Shown: one piece after another, positions 1 through 6,041 of the stretch | Position numbering within the stretch: position 1 is the stretch's first letter | Layout: the number at the start of each line of letters is the position of its first letter | Assembly: GCA_964344495.1 (NCBI GenBank) | Contig: CAYFNI010000068.1 | Location: 1-12,449 of the forward strand | Origin: UBA6136 sp964344495 | GTDB lineage: Bacteria > Pseudomonadota > Gammaproteobacteria > Methylococcales > Methylococcaceae | Direction: 5' to 3' | DNA: 12,449 bases | Notes under the pieces: generated by a model | Database searches by the model: none | The model's input: the letters and a program-made list of their open reading frames with translations, nothing else | Told to the model about the DNA's origin: nothing | Made by a program: the position numbers and the translations under genes

Positions 1-70
1 AGGATTCGCCGACTCGTACAACCTCGCCATTGCCATTTCCGGCGTCTCCGTGTTCGATGATTCCAGTCAT
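1..70 (-). CDS. Possible N-terminal fragment of a leftward gene (runs off the window)
   Basis: Reading leftward from an ATG at 70-68 gives 23 open codons to the window edge, beginning MTGIIEHGDAGNGNGEVVRV. An AGGA Shine-Dalgarno-like sequence sits about 9 bases upstream of the ATG, which is the main support. I do not recognise the product. The opposite strand is also open here (GFADSYNLAIAISG... to a TGA at 88-90), so the rightward 3' end of another gene is a real alternative. The ribosome-binding site tips the choice to the minus strand, but only weakly. Confidence 0.35.
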   Translation of the reverse strand, partial: MTGIIEHGDAGNGNGEVVRVGES

Positions 71-100
71 TGCTCAATTTCCTGTGTTTGAAACGTAACA

Positions 101-117
101 CTGCCGTTAATTGGCAG
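101..117. promoter_or_regulatory. Inverted repeat upstream of the leftward fragment, possible operator
   Basis: The arms CTGCC (101-105) and GGCAG (113-117) are inverted around an AT-rich centre, about 30 bases upstream of the ATG at 70. The position would suit a repressor site or the leader of the leftward gene. The arms are short, so chance is possible. No known regulator consensus was recognised. Confidence 0.25.
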
Positions 118-172
118 ACGATTTTGAAAGTCATTCTGCTCTTGGCCCCTAGACTGGAACGAAAGTCGTCCC

Positions 173-184
173 TTCCTCGAGGAA
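173..184. repeat. Perfect 12-base palindrome
   Basis: TTCCTCGAGGAA is exactly self-complementary over 12 bases. It lies in non-coding DNA about 100 bases upstream of the leftward fragment. It could be a regulator half-site pair, a restriction-type site or chance. Confidence 0.4.
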
Positions 185-460
185 TTTGATGCACTTTAAA
201 TAACTTCCTTACTCCTTCCCTCGTCCGTGTATTCAGACTTCCCACTCTCAACGGCTTCAAGTCATCGAGCAATCCACACTTGATAGGTAGTCTTCCTCTT
301 CCTCAGTCGTGCAGCTTTCCAGCCCAGAACACCCGGGCAGAATTTGCGAAGCAGGAATGAACTTAATTCCATGGGTAACAAGTCCAGAACGGGGGCTTGG
401 GTTAATCACCAAGATCATGATATTTGATTGCCGCAGCCAAGTAGGTGGCCTATAGTACAC

Positions 461-488
461 AACGTACGTTTATTCACCAACATATGTT
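461..488. promoter_or_regulatory. Two perfect 10-base palindromes 18 bases apart
   Basis: AACGTACGTT (461-470) and AACATATGTT (479-488) are each perfectly self-complementary and share the form AAC-N4-GTT. Their centres are 18 bases apart, close to two helical turns, so both would face the same side of the DNA. A further inverted pair, TGTTCA (485-490) and TGAACA (506-511), overlaps the second. This pattern fits a tandem operator for a dimeric regulator upstream of the nuclease gene. Which regulator binds is unknown. Confidence 0.35.
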
Positions 489-739
489 CAGATCATGCGT
501 ATCCGTGAACAGGTAAGTGATTGATTTTAAGGTTTTTACCCAAGGCTGAATTTCCGTACTCAATCATATTTCCAAGAAGTTCACGGGCTCCTCACAAAGA
601 ACGGAAAAGACGGGTTCGGTGCACGGCGCCAACAGAGACTCTCAGAACGCAGCGTCGCTCGCCGGAGCCAGTCGAGACCGGAATGCAAGTCCCTCTAGGC
701 GCGACTACGGGTGAACTGGGAGCGACACAGCTCAACGGC

Positions 740-746
740 AGGAAGG
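740..746 (+). promoter_or_regulatory. Ribosome-binding site of the Mrr-like gene
   Basis: AGGAAGG lies 5 bases before the ATG at 752. It fixes that ATG as the start in preference to the longer open frame reaching back to 521. Confidence 0.7.
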
Positions 747-751
747 TCTGT

Positions 752-1609
752 ATGGCAAGGAAAAGTAAAGGCGGGTTGGTTGAAGTCCTGTTCAGTCTGG
801 CGGCTGTTCTGCCCTGGTGGGCAGGTGTGGGGATCGCAGTCATGACTTTCGCAGTACTGCACCGCTTCGCCATCGCGGAGGTTTCCACCCATGTTGTGCC
901 AGGACAGATGGGCCAGATGGTCGTCGGACAAATGGTCAAGGCCCTCGCGACATGGGGTCAATACTTCGTGCCACTGTTGCTGCTGGTGGGTGCAGCGGCT
1001 TCTTTCATTGGTCGGCGCAAGCGACGGGGGTTGGTGGCCGAGGTGGCGGCCAGCGCAGATGGCGCGGCCCTGCGGTCGATAAGCTGGCGTGATTTCGAAC
1101 TGCTGGTGGGCGAGGCTTTCAGGCTGCGTGGCTACATGGTCACCGAAACCGGTGGCGGCGGTGCGGATGGCGGAATTGACCTGCAGCTGAGCCGAGGTGG
1201 TGAGACATTCCTCGTCCAGTGCAAGCAATGGAAAGCGTACAAGGTGTCGGTCACCATCGTGCGCGAACTCTATGGGGTGATGGCAGCGCAGGGGGCGACT
1301 GGGGGGTTTGTGGTCACGTCGGGTGTTTTCACTGCGGATGCGCGCGCATTCGCCCAGGGGCGCAACATCGTGCTGATCGATGGCACGGCGCTGAAGAAGA
1401 TGATCGATGCTGTGCAGATATCAAAAAAATCCGTCGCCACCAGCCCGAGTTCGCCGGCCACAGAGCCTGCGGTGGCGGTGCAACCGGCATGCCCGCGTTG
1501 CGGCCAAGCGATGGTCATGCGGGTGGCCAAACAGGGCGCAAACGCGGGGAATGCCTTCTGGGGCTGTGCCGCTTATCCGCAGTGCCGGGGTGTGCGGGCC
1601 CTGTCGTGA
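752..1609 (+). CDS. Membrane-anchored Mrr-type restriction endonuclease-like protein with C-terminal zinc ribbon
   Basis: The 285-residue protein has three parts. Two hydrophobic helices lie at about 9-38 and 71-87, followed by a basic stretch (RRKRRG) that should stay in the cytoplasm. The nuclease domain of the Mrr family (PD-(D/E)XK fold) covers about 108-222, with conserved E116, D143 in GGID and Q156-C-K158 in LVQCKQW as the likely metal-binding and catalytic residues. A topoisomerase-type zinc ribbon lies at about 247-280, with CPRC and, later, GC...PQC supplying four cysteines. Related proteins are common in proteobacteria and are assumed to cut or sense DNA at the membrane, but their biological role is poorly defined. 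No methyltransferase or specificity subunit is nearby, so a classical restriction-modification pair is not supported. The start is set by AGGAAGG at 740-746. The gene converges on rluB, with one base between the two stop codons. Confidence 0.85.
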   Translation: MARKSKGGLVEVLFSLAAVLPWWAGVGIAVMTFAVLHRFAIAEVSTHVVPGQMGQMVVGQMVKALATWGQYFVPLLLLVGAAASFIGRRKRRGLVAEVAASADGAALRSISWRDFELLVGEAFRLRGYMVTETGGGGADGGIDLQLSRGGETFLVQCKQWKAYKVSVTIVRELYGVMAAQGATGGFVVTSGVFTADARAFAQGRNIVLIDGTALKKMIDAVQISKKSVATSPSSPATEPAVAVQPACPRCGQAMVMRVAKQGANAGNAFWGCAAYPQCRGVRALS

Positions 1610-1610
1610 T

Positions 1611-2537
1611 TTAGATGTCGGCGAGCCGTTCAGCCGCGCCATTACCGCACCGGCCAAGCTGAAGTTNNNNNNNNNNCGGCGCCGGCGGGGTCGTTGCGGC
1701 GGTATTCTTGCGGCTCTGAGGATTTGACTGCAGTGGCGTATCCGACACCAGATCGACGGACTGCATCAACTGCCCGACGGTGTCTTGCGGCAATTCGATG
1801 AAGGTGCGCGCCCGCAGACGGGGCGGAAGTTCGATCCAGGAAAAGCGAATCCGGATCAGGCGGCTGACGGTGATGTTTTGCGATTCCCAGAGCCGGCGGA
1901 CGATGCGGTTGCGCCCCTCACGCAAGGTGACATGAAACCAGCGGTTGGCCCCCTCGCCGCCTGCCGGGACGAGTCGCTCGAAGCGGGCCATGCCATCATC
2001 CAGTTCTACGCCACGCAGGAGCCGCTCCAGCGTTCGATCATCGACGGCACCCAGTACGCGGACCGCATATTCACGTTCGATTTCGCGCGACGGGTGCATC
2101 AGGCGGTTGGCGAGTTCGCCGTTGGTGGTCACCATCAGCAGGCCCTGGGTGTTGATGTCGAGCCGGCCGATGGCGATCCAGCGGCCACGGGTGGGCCGGG
2201 GCAGTTGGGTGAAGATGACCGGTCGACCTTCAGGATCACGACGGGTGACGACCTCACCGATTGGTTTATGGTAGAGCAACACCCGCGTGGGTTCGGTCTG
2301 GTGGCTATCCAGATCCATGACGCGACCATTAACGATCAGCCGATCGCCGGGCTGATAGCGATCGCCCAGCTTGGCATAGCGGCCATTCAGTGAAATGCGA
2401 CCCTGGCTGATCCAGTCTTCTATCTGGCGCCGCGATCCGAGCCCGGCCCGGGACAATACTTTTTGCAGACGCTCGCCGCTGACGTCGGAGTCAGGCGTCG
2501 AGGGGCTCGGGGGAGACGACGGTTTCTGTCGGGTCAT
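1611..2537 (-). CDS. rluB: 23S rRNA pseudouridine synthase RluB family
   Basis: This enzyme of the RsuA/RluB family isomerises one uridine of 23S rRNA (U2605 in E. coli) to pseudouridine. An S4 RNA-binding domain lies at about 22-68 (GERLQKVLSRAGLGSRR), and the catalytic domain carries GRLDINTQGLL with the nucleophile Asp127. Further family motifs are REYAVRV and EGRNRIVRRLWE. The start chosen is the ATG at 2537, just before the S4 domain. It has no clear ribosome-binding site, and the gene begins 47 bases inside scpB, which suggests translational coupling. The frame stays open upstream to 2603, but that extension is scpB in another frame. The C-terminal tail after about 265 is Ser/Thr/Pro-rich and runs into the N gap at 1667-1676. 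The stop at 1611-1613 holds only if the gap keeps the frame. Confidence 0.85.
   Translation of the reverse strand: MTRQKPSSPPSPSTPDSDVSGERLQKVLSRAGLGSRRQIEDWISQGRISLNGRYAKLGDRYQPGDRLIVNGRVMDLDSHQTEPTRVLLYHKPIGEVVTRRDPEGRPVIFTQLPRPTRGRWIAIGRLDINTQGLLMVTTNGELANRLMHPSREIEREYAVRVLGAVDDRTLERLLRGVELDDGMARFERLVPAGGEGANRWFHVTLREGRNRIVRRLWESQNITVSRLIRIRFSWIELPPRLRARTFIELPQDTVGQLMQSVDLVSDTPLQSNPQSRKNTAATTPPAPXXXXLQLGRCGNGAAERLADI
1667..1676. other. Scaffold gap (10 N)
   Basis: Ten undetermined bases join two contigs. The number is probably a placeholder. The gap falls in the low-complexity Ala/Pro/Thr-rich 3' end of rluB, so the reading frame and stop on the left side of the gap are not certain. Linkage of 1-1666 to the rest also depends on the scaffold being right. 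Confidence 0.95.
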
Positions 2538-3135
2538 GAGGCAATGCCGGTAATTCGCTGATGGGGTGATCGCCGACAGAGGGTCCAGACAGGTCTGCGG
2601 CATCGGTGAGGTGATCCAGATGGCCGATGAAGTCCTGCAAAGGCGGCAAGTCGGTCAGGCTGGTAAGGTTGAAATAGTCGAGAAAGTGACGTGTGGTCGC
2701 AAACAATGCCGGTCGGCCAGGTACATCCTTGTGTCCGACTGCGTGGATCCAGTCTCGCTCGAGCAGGGTCTTGATGATGCCTGAACTGACGGCTACGCCG
2801 CGTATGTCTTCAATTTCGCCACGGGTCGCCGGTTGGCGGTAGGCGATGATGGCCAGTGTTTCCAGGAAGGCACGCGAGTAGCGGCCGGGACGTTCTTCAA
2901 ACAGCCGGGAGATCCAGGGGGAATACCCCTCGCGCACCTGAAAGCGGTAACCGCTGGCAACCTGCTTTAGCTGCAAGGGGCGCGACTGATAGTCGACCTC
3001 CAGTTCGGCGAGGGCGGCGACCAGCGCCGGGCGGTCTGGGCGGGCATGTTCGTCAAACAACCCGGCTAACGTGTCCAGATCAAGCGGTCGGCCGGCCGAC
3101 AACATGGCGGCTTCAAGGATATGTTTGAGCTCCAT
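2491..3135 (-). CDS. scpB: Segregation and condensation protein B (ScpB)
   Basis: ScpB is the winged-helix partner that binds the ScpA kleisin and, with SMC, forms a complex acting in chromosome condensation and segregation. The 214-residue protein starts MELKHILEAAMLSAGRPL. It carries the strong family signature at about 91-160: an LAIIAYRQPATRGEIEDIRG stretch, then LLERDWI, VGHKDVPGRPALFATT and FLDYFNL. The tail after about 175 is acidic and proline-containing, as is usual. GGGAGA lies 9 bases before the ATG. The gene follows scpA by 5 bases and overlaps the start of rluB by 47. The scpA-scpB-rluB order is a familiar bacterial arrangement. No smc gene lies in the window. Confidence 0.95.
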   Translation of the reverse strand: MELKHILEAAMLSAGRPLDLDTLAGLFDEHARPDRPALVAALAELEVDYQSRPLQLKQVASGYRFQVREGYSPWISRLFEERPGRYSRAFLETLAIIAYRQPATRGEIEDIRGVAVSSGIIKTLLERDWIHAVGHKDVPGRPALFATTRHFLDYFNLTSLTDLPPLQDFIGHLDHLTDAADLSGPSVGDHPISELPALPHDPTETVVSPEPLDA

Positions 3136-3140
3136 TGTGC

Positions 3141-3968
3141 TCAGTCTCCCGCCGTCTGGGCCATGGGCCGTACCTGCAACGGGCCCAGTGGTTCGTCTTG
3201 CAGGATTTCAATGATGCGTTCCTTGCTCATTTCCAGAATGGCGAGTAATGACACAACAACCCCTGCCCTGCCCTCGGCATAGTCGAACAGGGCATTGAAC
3301 GGCAACAGGGCATGGGTCTGCAGTTTGGACAGTATGGTCGACATGCGTTCGCGAACCGACAGCGGCTCACGCTGGATGAGGTGATGGGTCATGCGTTCCG
3401 CACGCCGCAACACCTCCTGAAAGGCTAGCAGGATCTCCTTCAGGTCGACCTCCGGGTACACCTTGTGAACGGTAATGGTCGAGGTATCGACCGAAATCTC
3501 GTGCACATCCCGCTCGCAGCGGGTGAGTTCATCCAGTTCCTGGGCGGCGGCCTTGAAGCGTTCATATTCCTGCAGACGCCTGACCAGTTCGGCCCGCGGA
3601 TCCTGTTCATCCTGTGCCGCATCGACTGGCCGAGGCAAGAGCAGGCGCGACTTGATTTCCGTCAGAATGGCGGCCATGAGCAGGTATTCGGCGGCCAGTT
3701 CGATTTTCAACTCGCCCATCATGTCGATATAGGCGATGTACTGGCGCGTGATGTTCGCCATCGGAATGTCCAGTATCGAAAATCCCTGACGTCGGATCAG
3801 GTACAACAGCAGGTCGAGCGGGCCTTCGAAGGTTTCCAGAAAGACTTCAAGCGCGTCGGGCGGAATGTAGAGGTCTTCCGGCAAGTCATGTACCGGCGCC
3901 CCCATGACCTTGGCAAAGGCCTGGGGTTCGGGTTGACCCGCGGGCAGATCCACATGCTCGGTGTGCAC
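3141..3968 (-). CDS. scpA: Segregation and condensation protein A (ScpA), GTG start
   Basis: ScpA is the kleisin subunit that bridges the SMC heads in the condensin-like SMC-ScpAB complex. The N-terminal kleisin domain shows the hallmark FEGPLDLLLYLIRRQ at about 47-61, followed by ILDIPMANITRQYIAYI and a long helical stretch with AAEYLLMAAILTEIKSRLLL. The C-terminal winged-helix domain covers about 205-262 and ends in LAILEMSKERIIEILQ. No ATG precedes the conserved region. The GTG at 3968 is chosen because GAAGGA lies about 10 bases upstream and because related proteins, as I recall them, carry similar residues before the PEDLYIPPDALEVFLE stretch. A TTG at 3986 overlapping the protease stop is the alternative, and the ATG at 3905 would cut conserved residues. 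The long open frame further upstream is a shadow of the protease gene. Confidence 0.9.
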   Translation of the reverse strand: MHTEHVDLPAGQPEPQAFAKVMGAPVHDLPEDLYIPPDALEVFLETFEGPLDLLLYLIRRQGFSILDIPMANITRQYIAYIDMMGELKIELAAEYLLMAAILTEIKSRLLLPRPVDAAQDEQDPRAELVRRLQEYERFKAAAQELDELTRCERDVHEISVDTSTITVHKVYPEVDLKEILLAFQEVLRRAERMTHHLIQREPLSVRERMSTILSKLQTHALLPFNALFDYAEGRAGVVVSLLAILEMSKERIIEILQDEPLGPLQVRPMAQTAGD

Positions 3969-3982
3969 GTCGGCAGAATCCT

Positions 3983-4639
3983 TCAAAGTCCTGAAACGCT
4001 CATCATCAAGGTATACAGGAGGCGCAGCGGCAGGGTGATGAAGAGGCCGAGGATGCCGGTGAACATCAGGGCCAACAGGATGTAGAACCCGTACGGTTCG
4101 ATGCGGCTGTATTTCTGGGCCATGTTGTAGGGCAACAGTTCGACCAGTACCCGGCCACCATCCAGCGGCGGGATGGGAACCAGATTGAATACGGTCAGCA
4201 GCACGTTGAAAAAGATGCCGAACTTGCACATCTCGACCAGGGCTGCTGCATAGAGATCGTTGGGGATGAGGTCGGCTGCGTGGGCGATCAGCGCCCAGGC
4301 GAGCGCCATCAGCAGGTTGGCGCCGGGGCCGGCCAGTGAGACCAGCATGATGCTGCGGCGAGGGTTGCGCAGACGGCCGGTCGCGATGGGCACCGGCTTT
4401 GCCCATCCGAACATGAACGGCGATCCCATCAGCAGCATGGCACCCGGCAGGATGACCGTACCCAGGGGGTCGATATGCGCCAGCGGATTGAGCGTCAGCC
4501 GACCGAGCCGCTGGGCGGTGTCATCGCCGAACAACTTGGCCACGTATCCGTGCGCCACTTCATGCAGGGTGATGGCCAGCAGCAGTGGCAGAATCTTCAA
4601 TATGGTTATTTGTTCCGGTGTCAGTAATTCCGATTCCAT
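3983..4639 (-). CDS. M50 family site-2-type zinc metalloprotease, integral membrane
   Basis: This 218-residue polytopic membrane protein belongs to the compact SpoIVFB-like group of site-2 proteases, which cut substrates within or beside the membrane. The zinc motif HEVAH is at 26-30 within the first hydrophobic helix, NPLAHIDPLG at 51-60 is a second conserved family motif, and the third zinc ligand is D160 in PPLDGGR. Further hydrophobic segments lie at about 97-120, 138-157 and 184-212. It has no PDZ domain, so it is not RseP. The substrate is unknown. A gene of this type next to scpA is a frequent arrangement, but I infer no functional link. It sits 36 bases after yciO, and its end lies just upstream of the scpA start. 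Confidence 0.9.
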   Translation of the reverse strand: MESELLTPEQITILKILPLLLAITLHEVAHGYVAKLFGDDTAQRLGRLTLNPLAHIDPLGTVILPGAMLLMGSPFMFGWAKPVPIATGRLRNPRRSIMLVSLAGPGANLLMALAWALIAHAADLIPNDLYAAALVEMCKFGIFFNVLLTVFNLVPIPPLDGGRVLVELLPYNMAQKYSRIEPYGFYILLALMFTGILGLFITLPLRLLYTLMMSVSGL

Positions 4640-4675
4640 ACCTGTGTCTCAATTGATGATGGGTTAACCGGCGCC

Positions 4676-5296
4676 TCAGCACAGGTTTTCGGCCATGCCC
4701 TTGCCCTGCCGGATTATCTCCGGGTGATCGCCAGTGAAACCGATGATGGTGGTGGGTTCGTAGGCGATGATCCCGGCATCGATGATCAGGTCGACTTCCT
4801 TGCCCAGTCGGGCCCGGATCTCCTCCGGATCGCTCATGGCATCGTGCTCGCCGGGCAGGATGAGCGTGGAACTCAAGAGCGGCTCGTCGAGTTGCTGCAC
4901 CAGTTGCTCGGTGATGGGATCGTCAGGAAGGCGGAAACCGACCGTCTTTTTCTTGGAGTGCTGCAGGCGCTTGGGAGTTTCACGGGTGGCCGTCAGGATG
5001 AAGGTGAAGGGGCCGGGCGTCAGGGACTTGATCAACCGGAAGCTCTCATTGTTGATCCGTGCAAACGTCGAGATCTGGGAGATATCGACACAGACCAGGG
5101 TGAAATTATGGTCCTCATCCAGACGCCGGATACGGCGAATGCGTTCAAGCCCCTGCTTGTTGTCCATAAGACACCCAAGCGCATAGGATGAATCGGTCGG
5201 ATACACGATCACGGCCCCGGCCCGCAGCATTTCAACACTGCGGTTGATCAGGCGGGCCTGAGGATCTTGGGGATGAATCTGGAAAAACTGTGACAT
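4676..5296 (-). CDS. yciO: YciO, Sua5/YrdC/YciO family protein
   Basis: This protein has the TsaC-like fold that in TsaC/Sua5 makes threonylcarbamoyl-AMP for t6A tRNA modification. Its 206 residues match my memory of E. coli YciO in length and in many blocks: MSQFFQIHP at the start, VIVYPTDSSYALGC at 29-42, FTLVCVDIS at 65-73, then PGPFTFIL, VGFRLPDDPI and SDPEEIR. Where TsaC has an S-x-N substrate motif, this protein has SSTLILPG (142-149), as YciO does. It is therefore the YciO paralogue and not TsaC. The exact role of YciO is not settled. The gene follows tsaB by 52 bases, with a hairpin between. No clear ribosome-binding site precedes the ATG. Confidence 0.88.
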   Translation of the reverse strand: MSQFFQIHPQDPQARLINRSVEMLRAGAVIVYPTDSSYALGCLMDNKQGLERIRRIRRLDEDHNFTLVCVDISQISTFARINNESFRLIKSLTPGPFTFILTATRETPKRLQHSKKKTVGFRLPDDPITEQLVQQLDEPLLSSTLILPGEHDAMSDPEEIRARLGKEVDLIIDAGIIAYEPTTIIGFTGDHPEIIRQGKGMAENLC

Positions 5297-5323
5297 CGGA
5301 TCATTCTACTACAGGGGTGACGC

Positions 5324-5340
5324 CATGCCCGGCGGGCATG
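5324..5340. repeat. Perfect 7-bp hairpin between tsaB and yciO
   Basis: CATGCCC (5324-5330) and GGGCATG (5334-5340) form a perfect stem with a 3-base loop, 8 bases beyond the tsaB stop. In the leftward direction no T run follows, so it is not a normal intrinsic terminator for the operon. On the plus strand it is followed by TTTAT, but no rightward gene ends here. It may be an mRNA processing or stability element separating the two cistrons. Confidence 0.5.
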
Positions 5341-5348
5341 TTTATCCA

Positions 5349-6041
5349 TCAGCCCCGCTGGCCAGGTTTCTGGGCTACATTGTCCCGAAGGTAGACGGGT
5401 TGCGCCTGCTCGACCGGCCAAGAAGAACCACTGCGTCGAAGCTGGTCAGCGGCCAGATGTGCAATGGCGCCCGCGCGCGGAAACCGGTCCGGTAACACCT
5501 CCGTCATGGCGAATCCTGCCCGCGCGGTCAATTCGGACAGATAGGTTCCCCAACCGCTGCCGGTAGCGATGCCGGGTTGACGGTCCGGCACAGGTACAGC
5601 CGAGGCGGCACACACACATTCGTCCACCAACGGCTGGAGCGAACCATCCGGTTCCCGTTGGTAGATGCCCCAGTACACCTCGTGCATGCGTGCGTCGATG
5701 CAGGCATAAGCACGGCGACTGCGTGCGTGCTGGAGCGCATCGAACGACAGGGCGGCCAGTGTGGACACCGGCACCACCGGCAAGTCGAGCCCCAGCCCGA
5801 TGCCTTGCACGACGCCGGCGGCAATACGTACGCCGGTAAAGGAACCCGGCCCGCACCCGAAAGCCAGCGCATCCAGGTCCACGGTTGTCAGACCGGATTC
5901 GGCCAACACCGCCTCGATCATGGGCAGGATCAGCCGATTGTGTTCACGCGGCGCGACCTGGTAACGCTCGACCAGTACACCGTCGGCCAGGACGGCCGCC
6001 GAACAGGCTTCCGTGGCCGTTTCAAGCGCGAGGATTTTCAT
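5349..6041 (-). CDS. tsaB: tRNA threonylcarbamoyladenosine biosynthesis protein TsaB
   Basis: TsaB is the inactive actin-fold partner that, with TsaD and TsaE, moves the threonylcarbamoyl group onto A37 of ANN-decoding tRNAs. The 230-residue protein begins MKILALETATEACSAAV, the typical ASKHA phosphate-loop start. It has the family signature FGCGPGSFTGVRI at about 61-73, VSTLAAL, and IDARMHEVYWGIY at about 115-127. Its length is normal for the family. The ATG overlaps the yoaA stop as ATGA (6038-6041), which indicates translational coupling. A yoaA-tsaB neighbourhood is known from other gammaproteobacteria. No tsaD or tsaE is in the window. Confidence 0.95.
   Translation of the reverse strand: MKILALETATEACSAAVLADGVLVERYQVAPREHNRLILPMIEAVLAESGLTTVDLDALAFGCGPGSFTGVRIAAGVVQGIGLGLDLPVVPVSTLAALSFDALQHARSRRAYACIDARMHEVYWGIYQREPDGSLQPLVDECVCAASAVPVPDRQPGIATGSGWGTYLSELTARAGFAMTEVLPDRFPRAGAIAHLAADQLRRSGSSWPVEQAQPVYLRDNVAQKPGQRG

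Larger units (their letters stand above)
71..751. other. Long non-coding stretch, AT-richer than the rest
   Basis: No reading frame here looks like a protein. The longest (257-460, minus) has no ribosome-binding site and an unnatural composition. The base composition is visibly richer in A and T than the neighbouring genes. The stretch holds several perfect palindromes (see separate entries) and probably carries the promoters of the leftward fragment and of the rightward nuclease gene, but no clear -35/-10 pair could be picked. The open frame upstream of 752 (from 521) has no signal for translation and is read as leader sequence. Confidence 0.6.

Noticed and set aside
257..460. 67-residue open frame on the minus strand in the left non-coding stretch
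   Set aside because: It has no ribosome-binding site, a low-complexity EEEE stretch, no recognisable motif and a composition unlike a protein.
521..751. Longer N-terminus for the Mrr-like protein, starting with TTG at 521
   Set aside because: The extension looks like translated non-coding DNA, rich in Arg, Pro and Thr. The ATG at 752 has AGGAAGG at the right distance and begins directly before the membrane helix.
1785..2393. 202-residue plus-strand open frame
   Set aside because: It lies wholly opposite the S4 and catalytic domains of RluB, whose motifs are intact. It is a high-GC shadow.
3465..4085. 206-residue plus-strand open frame
   Set aside because: It is antisense to ScpA, which has clear family motifs. 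No start signal was seen.
3987..4406. A 140-residue N-terminal extension of ScpA
   Set aside because: It lies in another frame of the M50 protease gene and has a His/Arg/Pro-rich shadow composition.
5324..5340. Intrinsic terminator of the leftward operon after tsaB
   Set aside because: The stem is good, but no T run follows in the leftward direction, so it is listed only as a hairpin.
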